A stretch of DNA of 9,077 nt from contig CANQOU010000043.1 of NCBI GenBank assembly GCA_947625565.1, positions 1 through 9,077 on the forward strand. The letters run 5' to 3'. This DNA is from an uncultured Clostridia bacterium (lineage in GTDB: Bacteria; Bacillota; Clostridia; TANB77; CAG-508). Every line of letters starts with the position of its first letter. Within the stretch, counting starts at the first letter, position 1. Under the pieces are notes generated by a model. It saw only the letters and a list, made by a program, of their open reading frames with translations, searched no databases and had not been told where the DNA came from. Shown one piece after another: positions 4,479-9,077 of the stretch. Position numbers and translations under genes: made by a program.

Positions 4479-6920
4479 ATGACATATAAATTTACAAATA
4501 GCTGTAATAAGGCTATTGAATTAGCAAGTGATATAGCAGTCGAACTAGGACATAGCTATATAGGGACAGAACATTTGCTATATGGCTTAGCAAAAGAAGA
4601 AAATGGTGTTGCAAGTAAAGTTTTGCAAAATCAAGAAGTCACAGAAGAAGAAATCTATCAGAGAATAGAATTTTTAATAGGGCGTGAAGAAGAAACTGCT
4701 CAAATTATAGATTTTACTCCAAGAAGTAAAAGAGTAATAGAAACAGCATATGTAGAAGCTCGAAAATTAGGATATAATTTTATAGGAACTGAACATATTT
4801 TAATTGCTATTCTAAAAGAAGGAGATTCTATTGCGACAAGAATATTATTAGATTTGAATGTTAATATACCAAAACTATATAATGAAATTATCAAGGTAAT
4901 CAATGAAGGTGAAACATATAATGGTGGAGAAAAGAAGGTAGATACTAAAAAGAGTAAAAGCTTTAATAAAACACCAACATTAAATCAATTTGGAGAAGAT
5001 TTAACAGTAAAAGCAGAAGAGGGAAAGCTCGACCCTATAATAGGCCGTAAAGAAGAAATTGAAAGAGTAATTCAAATTTTATCAAGGAGAACAAAAAATA
5101 ATCCTTGCTTGATTGGAGAACCAGGAGTTGGAAAAACAGCAGTAGTAGAAGGACTAGCACAAAAAATTGCTTCTTCAGATGTTCCAGAAATTTTAAAAGA
5201 TAAAAGAGTGGTTACTTTAGATATTTCTGGAATGGTTGCTGGAGCAAAATATAGAGGAGATTTTGAAGAAAGAATAAAAAAAGCATTAAATGAAGTGAAA
5301 AAAGCAGGAGATATTATTTTATTCATAGATGAAATCCATACAATAGTTGGAGCTGGAGCAGCAGAAGGAGCAATAGATGCTGCAAATATATTAAAGCCAT
5401 TATTAGCAAGAGGAGAAATTCAATTAGTTGGTGCAACAACTTTAAATGAATATAGAAAATATATAGAAAAAGATTCAGCTTTAGAAAGAAGATTTAGCCC
5501 AGTTACAGTTAGTGAGCCTTCTGAGGCAGATACAATTAAAATTTTAAAAGGTATTAGAGATAAATATGAGGCTCATCATAATGTCAAAATTACTGACCAA
5601 GCAATTGATACAGCTGTTAAATTATCTGTAAGATATATGAATGACCGATTTTTACCAGATAAAGCAATTGATTTAATTGATGAGGCAGCTTCAAAAGCAA
5701 GATTGAAAACATACACAGAACCAGAAAACTTAAAGAAAATGCAAGAAGAAATTGAAGAAATTAAAAAAGATAAAGAAGAGGCAGTTTTAAATCAAAAATT
5801 TGAAGAAGCAGCCAAGTTAAGAGATAAGGAAAAAGATTTAAAAGCAAAATATGAAAAAGAATCTGAAAAGTGGAAAAACAAGAATACAAAATCAGTTGTT
5901 ACTTTAACTGAAGAAAATGTTGCAGAAGTAATTAGTCATTCAACAGGAATTCCTGTGCAAAAAATTACACAAGATGAAAATGAAAAGTTAAAACATTTAG
6001 AAGAAGAATTGCATAAAAGAGTAATTGGACAAAATGAGGCTGTAGAGGCAGTTAGCAAAGCTATAAGAAGAGGAAGAGTTGGATTAAAAGACCCTAAAAG
6101 ACCAATAGGTTCATTTCTATTCTTAGGACCAACAGGAGTTGGAAAAACAGAATTATCAAAAGCGCTAGCTCAAAGTCTATTTGGGGACGAAAATGCTATG
6201 ATTAGAATTGATATGTCTGAATATATGGAACCACATTCTGTATCAAAGCTAATTGGTTCACCTCCAGGATATGTTGGTTTTGATGATGGTGGACAATTAA
6301 CTGAAAAGATAAGAAGAAAACCATATGCAGTAATTTTGTTTGATGAAATAGAAAAAGCTCATCCAGATGTTATGAATATGTTATTACAAATTCTAGAAGA
6401 TGGACGTTTAACAGATAGCCAAGGAAGGACTGTGAATTTTAAAGATACTGTTATTATTATGACTTCAAATTTAGGAGCTAGAGTGATTACAGATAAAAAA
6501 TCTTTAGGATTTACAACAAAGGAAGCACAAAATGATACAAACAAACAATATGAAGAAACTAAAAAAGAAGTTATGGAGGTTGTAAAAAGAGAATTAAGAC
6601 CAGAGTTTATAAATCGTATAGATGAAATTATAGTATTCCATAAGCTAAATGATGATGAAATTTCACAAATTATTGATTTGATGTTACAAGAAGTTGTAAT
6701 GCGCTTAAAAGAACAAAACTACAATATTTCTATTGATGAAAAAGTAAAAGAATTCATTTCTAAAAAAGGAATTGATAAAAATTTTGGAGCAAGACCACTA
6801 CGTAGAACTATTCAAAATTTAGTGGAGGATAGTTTAGCTAATGAAATTTTAGATGGCAATTTAAAGAAAAATAAAAAGGCTAGTATTACCATAGAAGATG
6901 AAAAAGTTGTTGTAAAATAA
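4479..6920 (+). CDS. clpC: ATP-dependent Clp protease ATP-binding subunit ClpC
   Basis: An 813-residue HSP100 unfoldase that feeds substrates to ClpP. In order: a Clp-N double repeat (about 3-145, with HSYIGTEHLLYGL and YNFIGTEHILIA); AAA+ D1 with Walker A GEPGVGKT (213-220), Walker B ILFIDE (280-285) and the arginine pair in LERRF; a coiled-coil middle domain with a UVR-like stretch FEEAAKLRDKEKDL (441-454); AAA+ D2 with Walker A GPTGVGKT (550-557), Walker B VILFDE (618-623) and pore loop GYVG (597-600); a ClpP-docking loop with LGF (676-678), VGF in B. subtilis; and sensor-2 region ARPLRR (771-776). The ATG at 4479 is preferred by homology, though AGGAG is ten bases upstream; a GTG at 4461 in the same frame overlaps the mcsB stop. 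No broken motif was seen, and no clear terminator follows the stop. Confidence 0.97.
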   Translation: MTYKFTNSCNKAIELASDIAVELGHSYIGTEHLLYGLAKEENGVASKVLQNQEVTEEEIYQRIEFLIGREEETAQIIDFTPRSKRVIETAYVEARKLGYNFIGTEHILIAILKEGDSIATRILLDLNVNIPKLYNEIIKVINEGETYNGGEKKVDTKKSKSFNKTPTLNQFGEDLTVKAEEGKLDPIIGRKEEIERVIQILSRRTKNNPCLIGEPGVGKTAVVEGLAQKIASSDVPEILKDKRVVTLDISGMVAGAKYRGDFEERIKKALNEVKKAGDIILFIDEIHTIVGAGAAEGAIDAANILKPLLARGEIQLVGATTLNEYRKYIEKDSALERRFSPVTVSEPSEADTIKILKGIRDKYEAHHNVKITDQAIDTAVKLSVRYMNDRFLPDKAIDLIDEAASKARLKTYTEPENLKKMQEEIEEIKKDKEEAVLNQKFEEAAKLRDKEKDLKAKYEKESEKWKNKNTKSVVTLTEENVAEVISHSTGIPVQKITQDENEKLKHLEEELHKRVIGQNEAVEAVSKAIRRGRVGLKDPKRPIGSFLFLGPTGVGKTELSKALAQSLFGDENAMIRIDMSEYMEPHSVSKLIGSPPGYVGFDDGGQLTEKIRRKPYAVILFDEIEKAHPDVMNMLLQILEDGRLTDSQGRTVNFKDTVIIMTSNLGARVITDKKSLGFTTKEAQNDTNKQYEETKKEVMEVVKRELRPEFINRIDEIIVFHKLNDDEISQIIDLMLQEVVMRLKEQNYNISIDEKVKEFISKKGIDKNFGARPLRRTIQNLVEDSLANEILDGNLKKNKKASITIEDEKVVVK

Positions 6921-6932
6921 GAAAAAATAAAG

Positions 6933-6961
6933 TTGAAAAATGTAGAAAAATAAGATATAAT
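6933..6961 (+). promoter_or_regulatory. Sigma-A-type promoter after clpC
   Basis: TTGAAA (6933-6938) and a perfect TATAAT (6956-6961) are separated by the ideal 17 bases. Transcription would begin near 6968, about 23 bases before the GTG start at 6991. The large exported protein can therefore be expressed independently of CtsR, although readthrough from clpC is not excluded because no terminator is evident. No CtsR box is present here. Confidence 0.65.
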
Positions 6962-6990
6962 AAATGTAGAGTTAAAAGAAGGTGATGCTA

Positions 6991-8997
6991 GTGAAAAAAC
7001 TATCAAAAATAGTAATAGTTATGCTAATATTTACATTAACTATAGGTTTCAGCAATAATATTGTTATAGCTGAAGAAGACCCTATGGCAGTATTCAAAGC
7101 ACCATTAGAACAATATCAGGACAAAGCAAAAACAGGAGATGCAAATTTAGTTAAAACAATTGTAGAAACAATGATTTATGCAACAGAATGGAAAGATATA
7201 CCAGCTGGAACTAGATTACAATATATTAAACTTTTAAATAATTTAGCACAAAATAGCATATTATCATCTCCTGAAAACGAAACATGGTTAGCTGCAATTA
7301 CATCAAGATTAAAAACAATAAGACAATCAACATTAACCCAAGAAGATGATGATGCAGCAACAGAATTACAAAAGACAATAAACGAAACGCAGGAAAAAGT
7401 AAATAAAATATATGCTGAACAAAATGGAACAACAGGTGATAGTGATACAAAGATTTATAAAAATCCAGATAGAGATGAAGAAGAAGAATTAAATCGAGAA
7501 ATAGATACAAGCTCAGATGCAATAGACGAAGCTGTGAAAGGCGCAGATAATTTTATTGATGATGGCAATAACAATCAAATAAATGAAGAAGAATTACAAA
7601 ATACATTTTCATATATATATAATATCTTTTTAGAAATAGGAATAGGAATTTCTGTAATTATAGCAATAGTGTTAGCAATTAAATTTATGTCTGCTGGTAT
7701 AGATGAAAAAGCAGAAGTTAAAAAAATGTTTTTTGTATATGTGATTGCTTGTATTATCATATTTGGGGGATTTGGAATTTGGAAATTAGTTGTTAATGTG
7801 CTTGGAGATGCAAGTACAACATCAGAAGTAGTTGAAATTGAAGACAACGAACAAAATGATGGGCAAAGCCAAGATGACGGAACATCAGGAGAAAGCGGAC
7901 TAGAATCAAAGGACGATGGCAAAGAAGAAGAAAATTTGCTTGCAAACTTCATACGACTAAATTATACAAGTTTAAAAATAAATATGAATCGTGTAAAATT
8001 TTTAAAACTTGATGCAGTAGCAGTTGCAAAAAAGCTAGAACTAGCAGCAGAAAAAATTTTATGGTCATCAAGTGATGAAAATATAGCAACTGTAGACTCA
8101 AAAGGACTAATAACATTTAAAGAAGAAGGAAATGTAAAAATAACAGCAACATTAGAATCTAATCCTACAATAACTAAAACTTGTAATATACAAGTTATAA
8201 AGATTGTTATGAAAAGTATAGAAATAACTCCCCCAAATTATGACAAATCAGTTTTAATGTTAGATAAGAAACATTACAATTTTACAGTATTAGATACAAA
8301 AGTAGAACCAAAAAATGCAAAAGTAAAATATACATCATCTAATGAAAATGTTGCAACAGTTAACCAAAAAGGAAAAATTGTTGCAAAATCATATGGAACA
8401 ACAACTATTACAGCAACAGCAACAATAAATGGAACTTCTAAATCAGCAAAATGTGAAGTGAGAGTTATTGCAACAGCAACAGAAAAAACAAAAGACAGTG
8501 GAGCATTTCGTGAAACAAAACATACTCCTAACTCAACTTTATACATTAGAAATTATAATCCAAGTAAAGGAAGAATAGATCCAGATAAATCAGGTAGTTG
8601 GTCAAAAGAGGAAGTAGAATCATATATAAATAATGGTGAATGGATATTAAAAAATTATGGAAAGACAAGAGCTTCTAAATATTATGAATCCAAAGCAGCT
8701 ACATATTACTGGTTTGGTAAGCCATATAATTACTATTCAGCAGCAAAAAAAGAGGGAGATATATCACCAACAGATTGGATATTATTATTTACAAGTAAAA
8801 ATCAATGGGTATATATATTACATAGAGAAAGTGATGGAAAATGGAAACAAGAAGTTGCAATGCAAGCTTCAGGAGGATATTATTGGGGAGCTAAATTTGA
8901 TGCTTATTTAGGTTCAGATGAGGCAGCTTATGGAGGACGAACATTTGCAATCTATTACAATGTAGAAGAAGGACAAGTAAAATATCGGATTATTTAG
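6991..8997 (+). CDS. Exported pilin-like/Ig-like (Big_2) composite protein, possible L,D-transpeptidase C-terminus
   Basis: 668 residues as read, with domains in order. A signal peptide spans about 1-27 (KKLSKIVIVMLIFTLTIGF, then NIVIA before EED). A helical extracytoplasmic region spans about 30-200. Two closely spaced membrane helices (about 212-233 and 246-270) enclose KFMSAGIDEKAEVKK, as in T4SS_pilin/VirB2-like proteins. An acidic Gly/Ser/Asp linker (282-317) follows. Two Big_2-type domains (about 324-405 and 407-492) share WSSSDENIATVDSKGLIT and YTSSNENVATVNQKGKIV. The aromatic C-terminal region (about 500-668) includes NQWVYILHRESDGKWKQEVA, reminiscent of the first strands of a YkuD L,D-transpeptidase. 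The GTG at 6991 has AAGGTG six bases upstream; in-frame GTG 6982 and ATG 6985 overlap that site. A TAG at 8995-8997 ends the frame, but a related-looking frame continues. Probable role: cell-envelope protein; the exact function is unknown. Confidence 0.75.
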   Translation: MKKLSKIVIVMLIFTLTIGFSNNIVIAEEDPMAVFKAPLEQYQDKAKTGDANLVKTIVETMIYATEWKDIPAGTRLQYIKLLNNLAQNSILSSPENETWLAAITSRLKTIRQSTLTQEDDDAATELQKTINETQEKVNKIYAEQNGTTGDSDTKIYKNPDRDEEEELNREIDTSSDAIDEAVKGADNFIDDGNNNQINEEELQNTFSYIYNIFLEIGIGISVIIAIVLAIKFMSAGIDEKAEVKKMFFVYVIACIIIFGGFGIWKLVVNVLGDASTTSEVVEIEDNEQNDGQSQDDGTSGESGLESKDDGKEEENLLANFIRLNYTSLKINMNRVKFLKLDAVAVAKKLELAAEKILWSSSDENIATVDSKGLITFKEEGNVKITATLESNPTITKTCNIQVIKIVMKSIEITPPNYDKSVLMLDKKHYNFTVLDTKVEPKNAKVKYTSSNENVATVNQKGKIVAKSYGTTTITATATINGTSKSAKCEVRVIATATEKTKDSGAFRETKHTPNSTLYIRNYNPSKGRIDPDKSGSWSKEEVESYINNGEWILKNYGKTRASKYYESKAATYYWFGKPYNYYSAAKKEGDISPTDWILLFTSKNQWVYILHRESDGKWKQEVAMQASGGYYWGAKFDAYLGSDEAAYGGRTFAIYYNVEEGQVKYRII

Positions 8998-9077
8998 AAG
9001 CAACGCAACATCTTGGTGGTGGAAAGGTAGCGAAATTGGAGCTGCTAAATCAAGAATGTTTAGGAATGCAGCACACT
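8993..9077 (+). other. Likely frameshifted continuation of the preceding gene, open to the window edge
   Basis: Starting with TTT at 8993, a frame one base ahead of the upstream gene is open to the end. It reads FRSNATSWWWKGSEI, then GAAKSRMFRNAAHT. The Trp/aromatic composition resembles the preceding C-terminal region, and the codons are those common in the window. Reading ATT (8989-8991), skipping A8992, then TTT AGA joins it to VKYRI without a gap. The third frame is also open but uses codons rare here (ACG, CTT, CTG, GCG, CAG). In the original frame, stops occur at 8995 and again 30 bases later. A ribosome site for an independent gene is not evident. Confidence 0.45.

Noticed and set aside
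8657..8911. 84-codon plus-strand ORF inside the large exported gene
   Set aside because: Alternative frame within a well-supported coding region; composition looks like an out-of-frame translation and there is no ribosome site.
8994..9077. Third reading frame (LEATQHLGGGKVAKLELL) as the continuation of the last gene
   Set aside because: Open to the edge, but uses several codons rare in the window and does not resemble the aromatic C-terminal region; the frame from 8993 fits better, though this remains unproven.

Overview
The window is strongly A+T-rich, has AGGAG-type ribosome binding sites, and carries the CtsR/McsA/McsB/ClpC stress operon next to the sporulation gene ylbJ. Together these point to a low-GC, spore-forming Firmicute, most likely an uncultured or gut-type member of the Clostridia. 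That placement is an inference from gene content and composition; no 16S or other marker is present.

Layout. On the minus strand, from the left edge: the N-terminal 234 codons of a Lon-family AAA+ protease (1-704, cut by the window edge) with its own sigma-A-like promoter; an unrecognised 59-residue Met/Tyr-rich small protein (828-1007); and ylbJ (1058-2035). A 92-bp divergent gap (2036-2127) contains a perfect 17-bp palindrome. On the plus strand: an unrecognised 52-residue protein (2128-2286); a regulatory region with a tandem 9-bp repeat, a -35/-10 pair and a textbook CtsR operator; then ctsR, mcsA, mcsB and clpC, almost without gaps (2453-6920). Last comes a large exported membrane-anchored protein (6991-8997) with its own near-consensus promoter. 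It has a signal peptide, a two-helix segment like a type IV secretion pilin, two Big_2-type Ig-like domains, and a C-terminal segment that may be the start of a YkuD-type L,D-transpeptidase. Its frame ends in TAG, but a plausible continuation runs to the window edge in another frame.

How the genes work together. CtsR represses its own operon by binding just downstream of the promoter start. McsA activates the protein-arginine kinase McsB. In studied Firmicutes, McsB removes CtsR and marks proteins with phosphoarginine for the ClpC unfoldase, which hands them to ClpP. Here CtsR, McsA and ClpC look fully conventional. McsB keeps the family fold but differs at several sites known to matter: the active-site CPxNxGTG cysteine, the loop after the catalytic core, and the RDxxRA phosphoarginine-binding motif. 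This mismatch, the composite protein downstream of clpC and its apparent frameshift are the most interesting points. No RNA genes, CRISPR arrays or insertion sequences were seen.
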